Below are positions 17,829 to 25,169 of a stretch of 29,129 nucleotides of DNA, in pieces. A program made the translations under genes and the position numbers. Source of the stretch: Bacteroidota bacterium (GTDB lineage Bacteria > Bacteroidota > Bacteroidia > Sphingobacteriales > Sphingobacteriaceae); assembly GCA_013288465.1 (NCBI GenBank), contig JABDBT010000016.1:1-29129 (forward strand), in the 5' to 3' direction. Below the pieces are notes generated by a model. The model did not search any database, was not told the origin of the DNA, and worked only from the letters and a program-made list of their open reading frames with translations. Every line of letters begins with the position of its first letter. Position 1 is the stretch's first letter.

Positions 17829-18719
17829 ATGAAACCGCATTTTCTGAAGGTGGCAGTACAGCCGCAAAACTCATTTAGTATAAGGCATGATATTTTGCCT
17901 ACTTTTAGGGGTATTTGGCATTATCACCCCGAACTGGAGTTGCATTATGTTATAAAAGGCGAAGGCGTGCGTTTTATTGGCGATAATATCAGCAATTTTT
18001 CTGCAGGGGAAATAACCCTTTTGGGCGAAAAGCTGCCGCATTGCTGGCGTTGTAAGGACGAATATTTCCTGCCCGATTCGGGGCTTAATGTAGAAGTGAT
18101 CGTTATACACTTTTTGCCCGATTGCCTGGGCCGCTACCTGATGAATTTACCCGAAGCCTATTTATTAACCAAGCTGTTTGAGAAAGCTAAAAACGGGATG
18201 ATCATCAACGGCACAGCAAGGGCCGAGTTGAGAAAGCTGATGCATAAGGCTGTAGATGCCACCAACCTCGACAGGATAATTGTACTGTTATCTATACTTA
18301 AAGTATTGGCCGAGAATGAAGACTTTGACAGCATTACCTTATCGCACAATGAGTTTCACCAGTCAAATGAGTCAGATACCATACGCCTTAACAAAGTTTG
18401 CTCCTATACCTTAACTAATTACAAAAAAGAGATAAGCCTGCAGGAAATAGCGGCCATTGGCAATTTAAGCGTAACCTCATTTTGCAGGTATTTTAAGCTG
18501 ATGACAAAAAAGACCTATTCAGATTTCTTAACAGAAATTAGAATAAGCCATGCTTGCCGCTTATTAATTGAAGATAAATTACCTACCGAAGTACTTTGTT
18601 TTGAATGCGGTTTTAATAACATCTCCAACTTTTACCGGCATTTTAAAAAGATAACCGGCATGACGCCTCTTGAGTATAAAAGAAGGTATCTAAAAGGACA
18701 ACCTGCCGATCATAGGTAG
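17829..18719 (+). CDS. AraC-family transcriptional regulator
   Basis: This 296-residue protein is the only gene on the plus strand. Residues about 15-100 look like a cupin sugar-sensing domain (IWHYHPELELHYVIKGEGVRFIGD, with histidines and glutamate placed as in AraC N-terminal pockets). The C-terminal two-helix-turn-helix domain covers about 195-290, with SLQEIAAIGNLSVTSFCRYFK and the signature FECGFNNISNFYRHFKKITGMTPLEYKRR. AraC proteins of this build act as ligand-dependent activators of catabolic genes. Its position between the symporter/aldolase unit and the susCD operon, divergent from the latter, makes it the probable local regulator of both. Its stop codon overlaps the stop of the convergent aldolase gene by 10 bases. 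Confidence 0.93.
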   Translation: MKPHFLKVAVQPQNSFSIRHDILPTFRGIWHYHPELELHYVIKGEGVRFIGDNISNFSAGEITLLGEKLPHCWRCKDEYFLPDSGLNVEVIVIHFLPDCLGRYLMNLPEAYLLTKLFEKAKNGMIINGTARAELRKLMHKAVDATNLDRIIVLLSILKVLAENEDFDSITLSHNEFHQSNESDTIRLNKVCSYTLTNYKKEISLQEIAAIGNLSVTSFCRYFKLMTKKTYSDFLTEIRISHACRLLIEDKLPTEVLCFECGFNNISNFYRHFKKITGMTPLEYKRRYLKGQPADHR

Positions 18720-19645
18720 TTTTTAATGCCGATATTGCTTTGTAGGTGGTCGTAGTTATTATACAATTTTTCTACTTGTTTACGTATTGATGGCGAAAAC
18801 ACACCTACACTACGGCGGGTAATGGTTGATATTTTTAACCCCCGTTTGGTTAGCCAATATTTGGCTACAATTGGGTAAACATTGTGCATAACATCCATGT
18901 TATCAATTAAAAACTGCTGCACATTGTTTACTTCGGCTTCCATAGTTTTATCGGCATAGTTATCACAAAGCCATACAATCAGCTCAGGAAAGAAATTACC
19001 CTGGATACATGATAAACCTGCCGACCCTGCTTGCAATGATTTTACTGCATGGCCCATATAGGCATCATATAAACCAAAGTTTGGATTGGCATCACCCGCC
19101 TTTAATTTTTCTTTTACCACATTGATATCCAGGCAGGTATCTTTATGGTAAATTACCCTGCCTGTATTCACAAAATCAATTAGTTGCCCTGGCGATAATA
19201 GCCTTTTATAAGGAACTGGACATTCATAAAAACCCAGCGGAATATTACCGGTTTTATCAAACAATTCAAACACCCGATCATTAAATACTACATCCGGTTC
19301 ATCTTCGTTTGCCAGCAAACTGGTTATAATAATTACCGCATCGGCACCGGTATCACTTACTTTTTTTACAAACTCGGCCTGCTTGCTTATTGGCCCTCCA
19401 AATGTCCCGGTTGCTACCACCGGCACTGCTCCGTTAACTACTTTTATAATGTGTTTTATGGCTTGCAGTTTCTCGTCATCTTCCAGTTCAAACATCTCGC
19501 TCGACAGGCAGTTGGCGAAAAGTCCGGCTGATCCGGCCTTTAAATAAATTTCTGTCAGCTGTGTTAATATATCATAATCAATATCACCATTGTTTTTAAA
19601 CGGTGTTAACATTACAGGAATAAAACCCTTTTGTGATCGCTCCAT
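18710..19645 (-). CDS. Dihydrodipicolinate synthase/N-acetylneuraminate lyase-family aldolase
   Basis: This 311-residue cytoplasmic protein has no signal peptide and is a class I Schiff-base TIM-barrel aldolase. Visible residues are the lysine in VIYHKDTCLD (Lys168), the proton-relay tyrosine in LGFYECPVPY (Tyr140), and a TPFKNNGDIDYD opening. The usual GTTGE carboxylate-binding loop is replaced by CLSSE (46-50), so the substrate is probably not that of DapA. Family members cleave or form 2-keto-3-deoxy acids such as sialic acid, KDG and related compounds. It follows the symporter gene by 31 bases, so it likely acts on the imported compound. A pectin-derived keto-deoxy acid is the best guess; lysine biosynthesis is unlikely from the context. 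Confidence 0.85.
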   Translation of the reverse strand: MERSQKGFIPVMLTPFKNNGDIDYDILTQLTEIYLKAGSAGLFANCLSSEMFELEDDEKLQAIKHIIKVVNGAVPVVATGTFGGPISKQAEFVKKVSDTGADAVIIITSLLANEDEPDVVFNDRVFELFDKTGNIPLGFYECPVPYKRLLSPGQLIDFVNTGRVIYHKDTCLDINVVKEKLKAGDANPNFGLYDAYMGHAVKSLQAGSAGLSCIQGNFFPELIVWLCDNYADKTMEAEVNNVQQFLIDNMDVMHNVYPIVAKYWLTKRGLKISTITRRSVGVFSPSIRKQVEKLYNNYDHLQSNIGIKNYL

Positions 19646-19676
19646 TATTTTTTCTCTTTTCTCTTTATTCTTTTAA

Positions 19677-21254
19677 TTAATTTATTTTACCGATAACCTC
19701 GGGCCGGTTAACTATTTTAGTGAGAAAAATCCCCGTCAGGAAAATTGACAACGTACCCACTACGATAATCATGTTTATATTTAAAGTACTACGAAGCGCG
19801 CTATAATTTATGGGGACGATGCTGGGGAAAGTCATCCACAAAATAACCAGTACTCCAATTATGGCAGCAATTATGGCTTCGTGGTTGCGCGTTTGTTTAC
19901 TGATGATACCCAACAGAAATAAACCCAGCATACCGGCGGCAAATATGCCCGAAAGCTGCCACCAAATATCCAATACACTTTTTATGCCTATCATAGCTAT
20001 CCCCGCCGACATGCCTATTAATCCAAATACCACTGTTGAAAGATGCAACAAGCGCATGGTTTGTTTTTCGTTCGCTGATTTTTTGAAATACCGCTTATAG
20101 ATATCTACAGAGAATACCGTTGCAGATGAATTCATGCCCGAACTGATGGTACTCATAGCTGCCGAAAGTATGGCCGAAACAATTAAGCCAACCAACCCAA
20201 CAGGTATTTTGTTAACCATGAAATGAGGCATTACTTTATCGCCATAATCCTCGGGTTTTAGTGTTGCTGCGGTATTAGCTATTTGGGTTATGGAAGCACC
20301 AGCTCCGGCCCTCTCAACTGCTACCTGGTGTTTAATGGTTTCAATAAATTCCGGGTGGATACTGTAATAAGAGTATAAGCAAGATCCTATAATACAGAAC
20401 AATAACGATGCCGGCACATACATAGCCACGCATATCCAGATAGATCTTTTGGCTTCGGCTGTTGAACCGGCGGTATGGTAGCGCTGCACATAGTTTTGAT
20501 CGACACCAAAATTGTTCAGGTTGATAAAAAATCCGTACAATAATATAACCCAAAAGGTGGGCTGGGTAAAATCTAAATGAAAACTACCAAGGCTGAATTT
20601 ATGAGCAGCGTTCCCGATGTGTATAACCTGGTTTATGCCACCGGGCATATTGGTGATAATGAGATATAAAATAAGCAACGCGCCAAATGTTTTGATAACG
20701 GCCTGTACAACTTCTGTCCATATTACGGCCTCGATACCGCCTAATACCGTGTATATGATAATACAAAAGCCCATTACCATCATAATGGTTTTCATATCAA
20801 AACCGGTAAGTGCCTGCAGGCTTAACGCGATACCAAAAAAGATAGAGCCCATGCGGGCAATTTGGGTCAATAAAAAACATACTACGGCATAGGTGCGCGC
20901 CCACGGGCCAAACCTGTTTTCGAAATGCGTATAGGCCGATATCTCGCCGGTATTGCGATAAAAGGGTACAAAATATTTTGCGGCAACCCAGGCAGCCAAA
21001 GGCATGGATAAACTAAACACATATACGTTCCAGTTTGAGCCGAATGTTTTGCCCGGAACGCCCAAAAAAGTATTGCTGCTTAAAAAGGTAGCGTAGATTG
21101 ACATACCAATAGCCCAACCCGGAATTTTACCCGAAGCGCGGGTAAATTGATCAGCGCTTTTATTTTTACGTGAAAAATAAAAGCCCACCAATAGCATTGC
21201 CACGAGGTAAATTACTATAATAGCCAGATCAAGGGTGGGTAACCGTTTGGTCAT
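19677..21254 (-). CDS. Sodium:solute symporter family (SSS/SLC5) transporter
   Basis: This 525-residue inner-membrane protein has about 13-14 hydrophobic segments. The first is LDLAIIVIYLVAMLLVGFYF, followed by the conserved RKNKSADQFTRASGKIPGWAIGMS loop that opens SSS proteins. Other family signs are FLSSNTFLGVPG, GGIEAVIWTEVVQAVIK (family signature region) and DQNYVQRYHTAGSTAEAKR, typical of sugar and sialic-acid symporters. It would bring a monosaccharide or keto-acid into the cytoplasm with sodium. It is the first gene of a two-gene unit with the aldolase, which suggests the pair imports and cleaves one compound. The upstream gap carries a candidate promoter at 21330-21323. Confidence 0.93.
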   Translation of the reverse strand: MTKRLPTLDLAIIVIYLVAMLLVGFYFSRKNKSADQFTRASGKIPGWAIGMSIYATFLSSNTFLGVPGKTFGSNWNVYVFSLSMPLAAWVAAKYFVPFYRNTGEISAYTHFENRFGPWARTYAVVCFLLTQIARMGSIFFGIALSLQALTGFDMKTIMMVMGFCIIIYTVLGGIEAVIWTEVVQAVIKTFGALLILYLIITNMPGGINQVIHIGNAAHKFSLGSFHLDFTQPTFWVILLYGFFINLNNFGVDQNYVQRYHTAGSTAEAKRSIWICVAMYVPASLLFCIIGSCLYSYYSIHPEFIETIKHQVAVERAGAGASITQIANTAATLKPEDYGDKVMPHFMVNKIPVGLVGLIVSAILSAAMSTISSGMNSSATVFSVDIYKRYFKKSANEKQTMRLLHLSTVVFGLIGMSAGIAMIGIKSVLDIWWQLSGIFAAGMLGLFLLGIISKQTRNHEAIIAAIIGVLVILWMTFPSIVPINYSALRSTLNINMIIVVGTLSIFLTGIFLTKIVNRPEVIGKIN

Positions 21255-21322
21255 TTATTAAAATATCTGTTAAATTATACTGCGGTTTATGTGGCAGGTG
21301 AATATAAGTTTATACTCAATAG

Positions 21323-21330
21323 CAAATCTA
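21323..21330 (-). promoter_or_regulatory. Candidate -7 promoter element for the symporter-aldolase unit
   Basis: The minus strand reads TAGATTTG, an exact match to the Bacteroidota -7 consensus TAnnTTTG, about 70 bases upstream of the symporter ATG. I see no TTG at the expected -33 position, so support is partial. Confidence 0.35.
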
Positions 21331-21393
21331 TTGTTTGAGCGCCCTGTTTTTATGTAATATTTTCCCTTTGTATTATAGGATATTACCTTGTGC

Positions 21394-21428
21394 GAATTGA
21401 GAATCAAGAGTCGAGAGCCAAGAGCCAA
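21394..21428. repeat. Heptanucleotide tandem repeat, five degenerate units
   Basis: Five consecutive 7-mers follow the pattern GARYYRA: GAATTGA, GAATCAA, GAGTCGA, GAGCCAA, GAGCCAA. The last two are identical, indicating recent unit duplication. It is non-coding and lies between the candidate promoter and the palindromic element. Confidence 0.7.
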
Positions 21429-21460
21429 GAAAATGGTAATTACCCTTACAAATTTATTAA

Positions 21461-21627
21461 AGGAGGCACCTATGGAGCCCAAAAACACTTTTTAGCTTTT
21501 TTTTATAAACACGCGACTCCGCTGGAGTCCCTGTCTGTTTAAAAATTTACCACTAAATCTAGCTCCGGAGGAGCTTCGTGTTTATAGATAAAACCAAAAC
21601 AATCAATTGGCTCCGGAGGTGCCTCCT
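21461..21627. repeat. Nested palindromic intergenic element (REP/MITE-like)
   Basis: The outer ends are a 19-bp inverted repeat with two mismatches: AGGAGGCACCTATGGAGCC (21461-21479) against GGCTCCGGAGGTGCCTCCT (21609-21627). Inside is a second perfect inverted repeat ATAAACACG (21505-21513) and CGTGTTTAT (21577-21585). Each inner arm abuts a small hairpin: GACTCC-gct-GGAGTC (21515-21529) and AGCTCC-gga-GGAGCT (21561-21575). The right edge abuts the GH2 stop codon (21631-21629) with one base between. The symmetry suggests a mobilised repeat or an RNA-folding element. There is no transposase here. Confidence 0.65.
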
Positions 21628-21628
21628 G

Positions 21629-23314
21629 TTAATGCGTCTGCTCTGTCACAATCCCCGCTTTTAATCCATTTGAGAAAGCTATTACAGTAGCTTTACCCGC
21701 CTTATTAGTTGATTGTACAATAGCCAAACACAACCCATGAAAAGCCTTGCAATAATTAGCCTTAAATGGTTCTAAACTTGATTGTGAGCCGTTATCCACG
21801 CCTGCAATACGGGCAGGCCCGGTTATTTTAAAAGTAATTAGGTTATCTGCATCAGGCACTATATTTCCGTTTTTGTCTAAGACCTTTACGGTTATAAAAG
21901 ACAGGTCTTTTCCGTCGGCTTTGATCGATCTCCTATCTACAGTTAATTCAATTTTTGCAGGTTGGCCTGCTGTGTGTACCCCCTGGGTCAATACAACCTT
22001 TCCGGCTTTACGTGATACCGCTTTTAACGTTCCCGGTTCAAATTTAACGGGCCAGCTTACATGCAGGTCATCACCATGTTTTGATTTAATACCCAACGAC
22101 TTGCCATTTAAAAACAGCTCCACTTCATCTGCGTGGCTATAATAGGCCCAAACATCAATAGTTTGCCCCGGTTTCCAGTTCCAATGTGGCAGCAGGTGTA
22201 AAACGGGCTTATTTGTCCACTCGCTTTGGTACATATAATAAACATCTTTAGGGAAACCGGCCAGGTCAATAATACCAAAATACGAGCTGCGGGCAGGCCA
22301 CGGATATGGCGAAGGTTCGCCTATATAATCAAAACCCGTCCAGATAAATAAGCCGGATAGGAAATCATACTTTTTAATGATCTTCCACGTTTCTTCGTGT
22401 GTTGAACCCCAATAGGCGGCCACATTATCATAAGCGGTAACAGCCATTTGGGCATTTCCCTGTGTAAATGGCGATTTTGAGCTTGTTGGCCAATGGCGGG
22501 TGGTATCAGTTGGCTGATCATAAAACCCGCGTGTTTCTAATGCTGACATGGTTTCGGTGGCTATAAACTTTTGCCCCGGATAGTTTTTCGGGAAGTCAGC
22601 ATACCTTTCTTCATGGTAGTTTAAACCTACCAAATCCAATGCGCCCGATTTATAAATAAAGTTCTTTGCAGGGTCTGATTCGCTTAACGCGGATGTAACG
22701 GGCCGGGTGTTATCAATACTTTTCACAACATGTATCAGTTCGCGGGCAATGGTTATTCCTGTACTGTCAAACTGTTCCCGTATCTCATTACCAATACTCC
22801 ATATAAATACAGAAGGATGGTTACGGTCACGGAGGATTTGGTCTGTTAAATCCTGTTTATACCATTCGTTCCAGTTTTCGGCATAATCATGCTTACTTTT
22901 CTTCTTCTTCCACATATCAAATGCCTCATCCATAACCAGGAAACCCATGCGGTCGCATAGATCCAAAAATTCGGGTGCGGGCGGGTTATGCGAGGTGCGG
23001 ATAGCATTGCAGCCCATAGCTTTTAATATTTGCAATTGCCGCTCAATGGCCCGTTTATTAACCGCGGCGCCCAATGCGCCCAGATCATGGTGCATACAAA
23101 CGCCTTTTATTTTCATGGATATGCCGTTCAATGAAAAACCTTTGTGCTCATCAAATTTAAAGGAGCGGATGCCGGTAAAGGTTTCGTAAGTATCCAATAC
23201 TTCTTTACCATTAATTAGCTGCAATTTAACTTTATACAGGTAAGGATGATCCGTTGACCATAGTTTTGGATTTCTAAAAAACCAGGTTCCTATTTGAAGT
23301 AGTACTATTTTCAA
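21629..23314 (-). CDS. GH2 beta-galactosidase-like enzyme, C-terminal fragment (frameshifted gene)
   Basis: This 561-codon open frame carries the catalytic half of a GH2 enzyme, but its first 13 codons are out-of-frame read-through. The true gene would run 24029-21629 and give about 799 residues once one T is removed from the T6 run at 23281-23276. Visible motifs are NPKLWSTDHPYLYKVK, GVCMHHDLGALGAAVNKRA, CNAIRTSHNPP, IWSIGNE (acid/base Glu177 of the fragment) and FIATETMSALETRGFY (nucleophile Glu254). After the barrel come DUF4982-like and Ig-like beta-sandwiches (IKADGKDLSFITVKVLDKNG) typical of Bacteroidota GH2. All catalytic residues are intact, so a sequencing slip rather than decay is the simpler reading. 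The stop codon is one base from the palindromic element. Confidence 0.85.
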   Translation of the reverse strand: MKIVLLQIGTWFFRNPKLWSTDHPYLYKVKLQLINGKEVLDTYETFTGIRSFKFDEHKGFSLNGISMKIKGVCMHHDLGALGAAVNKRAIERQLQILKAMGCNAIRTSHNPPAPEFLDLCDRMGFLVMDEAFDMWKKKKSKHDYAENWNEWYKQDLTDQILRDRNHPSVFIWSIGNEIREQFDSTGITIARELIHVVKSIDNTRPVTSALSESDPAKNFIYKSGALDLVGLNYHEERYADFPKNYPGQKFIATETMSALETRGFYDQPTDTTRHWPTSSKSPFTQGNAQMAVTAYDNVAAYWGSTHEETWKIIKKYDFLSGLFIWTGFDYIGEPSPYPWPARSSYFGIIDLAGFPKDVYYMYQSEWTNKPVLHLLPHWNWKPGQTIDVWAYYSHADEVELFLNGKSLGIKSKHGDDLHVSWPVKFEPGTLKAVSRKAGKVVLTQGVHTAGQPAKIELTVDRRSIKADGKDLSFITVKVLDKNGNIVPDADNLITFKITGPARIAGVDNGSQSSLEPFKANYCKAFHGLCLAIVQSTNKAGKATVIAFSNGLKAGIVTEQTH

Positions 23315-24029
23315 GTGACGTTAAATCACCAGCTACAATTACCCCTTTTTTATCATAAATAGTTGTTTTTAAATGCAGGCTCTTACCGGCGGAGTTTATA
23401 TTTGTACTGATATGTACCGTTGCGGAACGGTCATTTATCTGAGGTGTAGTAATAAAAGTGCCCCATTGGGTAAAATGCGTTTTGTTTATTGTCCTTAACC
23501 ATACATTACGATAAATGCCTGAACCAGTGTACCAACGTGAATTGGGTTGGCCTGAGTTATCCATTCTAACTGCAATGACGTTTTCAGTATCTCCAAACTT
23601 TAAGTATGATGTTAAATCATCTCTGAAAGAGATATACCCGTTAGGCCGTTTACCTAAATAATGGCCGTTTATCCAAACTTCGCTATCGCGGTAAACGCCG
23701 TCGAAATCAATAAATACTTTTTTGCTTTTGGAGGATAAGGGCTGCTTAAAGGTTTTACGGTACCAGCCTATGCCTGTTGGTAAACCGCCTTCTGCTTGTG
23801 TGGAAGGGTTTTTCTCATTAAAACCCCCTTCTATGCTCCAGTCGTGCGGTAAATTAAGCACCCGCCATTTTGAATCATTATATGCGGGATATTTTGCCAG
23901 GCTATCGTCGCCCAGCATAAATTTCCAGTTATTATCAAAGCTTTCTGTGCGATGTATTTGTGCTAACGCGGTTAAACAACCAAACATCAGAACAAAAACA
24001 AAACAGCAAAGCCAACGTAAATCCAGCAT
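23274..24029 (-). CDS. GH2 beta-galactosidase-like enzyme, N-terminal fragment (frameshifted gene)
   Basis: This 251-codon open frame begins with a signal peptide (MLDLRWLCCFVFVLMF to LTALA, residue 23) and contains the GH2 sugar-binding domain. Diagnostic segments are NLPHDWSIEGGF, GIGWYRKTF, FIDFDGVYRDSEVWINGHYLG and RWYTGSGIYRNVWL, followed by the start of the immunoglobulin-like GH2 domain. It ends in NRNLVF then TAG, exactly at a T6 run. Deleting one T restores VFRNPKLW and joins it to the downstream fragment. The start lies 3 bases after the stop of the upstream propeller glycosidase, so it is in the same operon. As written, the protein would lack a catalytic domain. Confidence 0.85.
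   Translation of the reverse strand: MLDLRWLCCFVFVLMFGCLTALAQIHRTESFDNNWKFMLGDDSLAKYPAYNDSKWRVLNLPHDWSIEGGFNEKNPSTQAEGGLPTGIGWYRKTFKQPLSSKSKKVFIDFDGVYRDSEVWINGHYLGKRPNGYISFRDDLTSYLKFGDTENVIAVRMDNSGQPNSRWYTGSGIYRNVWLRTINKTHFTQWGTFITTPQINDRSATVHISTNINSAGKSLHLKTTIYDKKGVIVAGDLTSLENSTTSNRNLVF
23276..23281 (-). other. Frameshift site in the GH2 gene
   Basis: The A6 run (T6 on the coding strand) is where the two GH2 reading frames meet. Removing one base turns CTG GTT TTT TAG into CTG GTT TTT AGA AAT and gives one continuous GH2 protein. Confidence 0.8.
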
Positions 24030-24032
24030 AAC

Positions 24033-25157
24033 TTATTTTTTAACTTTTATTGGCGGGGCCACAAAATCTAGCTCGCTTTTGCCCATATCTTTTGAGGTGG
24101 CAACTGCTATACCCCGTTGTTGCGCTTTATCAACCGCGCAATAAAAGTGATAAACCACGCCTTTCCAGTTAACTACAAATGATTTATGTGCGAACTCATT
24201 GTCATAAGGCTCGGACGATTGGATAAGTTTTTCGCCCGTCCAGTCTGTCCAGTTCACCAAATCATACGAGGCGGCAAAACGGTTGAATACCCCACCGGGG
24301 CCTGTTTTCCAAAAAGCGCCGAAATAGAACATTACATATACATTGCCGATCTTCTGAATATCAGGGTCACCGGTGATGCCGGGGCCGTGGTTTAATACCG
24401 GGTCTTTCCCATAACGTTTCCAGTGGATCATATCGTCAGATACAGCCATGCCTATACGCTCAGCGCCGCGCTTTTTATCCACGCTGTCCCCATTGGCATT
24501 ATAATACATCACGAACAGATGCCCGGTCAGTTTCGATTTATCCCATATCACGGTTTCCTTGTATTGTACGTGGTTATCCCACCAGCTTACATCTTTATCA
24601 GCGGGTGTCAATATTGGGTGATCAAGCCTTTGCCATTCATGCACGGTTGAAGGGTCTTTATCGGTATAAGCCATACCCAGCGAAAGCAGGCCCTTTTCAT
24701 ATCCCCGCTCATGCCCACCGAAGTACGACATCCAGTATTTGCCATCATATTTCTGTAGTTCATAGCTGCCACCCCATTTGGTATCCTCCAAAGTTACATA
24801 GCCCGCCTTTTGGTTATTATCCCAATTGGTAGTATCTAAAAAAGACATAATACGACCTTTCGTACCCCAATGAAGTAAGTCCTTACTCTCGGCCAGCCAG
24901 GTTTCATAGCCGCGGCCGTTAAAAACAAGATAGGTCATAAACCATTTATCCCCTTTACGGAACACGGTAGGACAATCAACCTTTTTCGAGTTATCATCAG
25001 GTGCTATAACCAGGCCATACTTATAGGGTGTTTTTACCTGTTCGTAAATTTCCTGCATTTTAGCTTGCGGCACTTTATTCTTTTCAGATTGTGCATAAAC
25101 ACCGATAAGCCCGGCGATGTTCAATAATGCGATAAGCGCTATTTCTTTGAATTTCAT
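24033..25157 (-). CDS. Five-bladed-propeller glycosidase of the GH43/GH32/GH130-like superfamily
   Basis: This 374-residue exported protein has a signal peptide at 1-22 (ending GVYA). The rest resembles a single five-bladed propeller of the clan that includes GH43, GH32 and GH130. Blade-like repeats are seen as VDCPTVFRKGDKWFMTYL (60-77), LEDTKWGGSYELQKYDGKYW, HLFVMYYNANGD, SDDMIHWKRYG and NRFAASYDLVNWTDW. Acidic candidates are Asp61, Asp264/Asp266 in TGDPDI and Glu317-Glu321, with a conserved-looking AHKSFV (323-328). I remember close relatives as unnamed glycosylases in Bacteroidota and cannot assign a CAZy family. It sits 12 bases after GH78 and 3 bases before GH2, so it probably works on the same side chain. 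Confidence 0.7.
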   Translation of the reverse strand: MKFKEIALIALLNIAGLIGVYAQSEKNKVPQAKMQEIYEQVKTPYKYGLVIAPDDNSKKVDCPTVFRKGDKWFMTYLVFNGRGYETWLAESKDLLHWGTKGRIMSFLDTTNWDNNQKAGYVTLEDTKWGGSYELQKYDGKYWMSYFGGHERGYEKGLLSLGMAYTDKDPSTVHEWQRLDHPILTPADKDVSWWDNHVQYKETVIWDKSKLTGHLFVMYYNANGDSVDKKRGAERIGMAVSDDMIHWKRYGKDPVLNHGPGITGDPDIQKIGNVYVMFYFGAFWKTGPGGVFNRFAASYDLVNWTDWTGEKLIQSSEPYDNEFAHKSFVVNWKGVVYHFYCAVDKAQQRGIAVATSKDMGKSELDFVAPPIKVKK

Positions 25158-25169
25158 ATACTTAATTGA

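Larger units (their letters stand above)
21255..21628. other. Repeat-rich gene-free region between GH2 and the symporter
   Basis: This 374-bp gap contains a candidate promoter, a heptamer tandem repeat and a 167-bp nested palindromic element, each listed separately. A 72-codon open frame inside it (21488-21270, minus) runs through the repeats and is judged spurious. Confidence 0.6.

Noticed and set aside
21270..21488. 72-codon minus-strand frame upstream of the symporter
   Set aside because: It runs through the heptamer repeat and into the palindromic element and shows no protein-like character.
21497..21504. T8 run as an intrinsic terminator for GH2
   Set aside because: On the minus strand, the direction of GH2 transcription, this is an A-run, so it does not provide the U-tract of a terminator.
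23276..23281. Programmed ribosomal frameshifting at the GH2 and GH78 junctions
   Set aside because: The T5 and T6 runs are short, no stimulatory structure is apparent, and a single-base homopolymer error explains both cases more simply.
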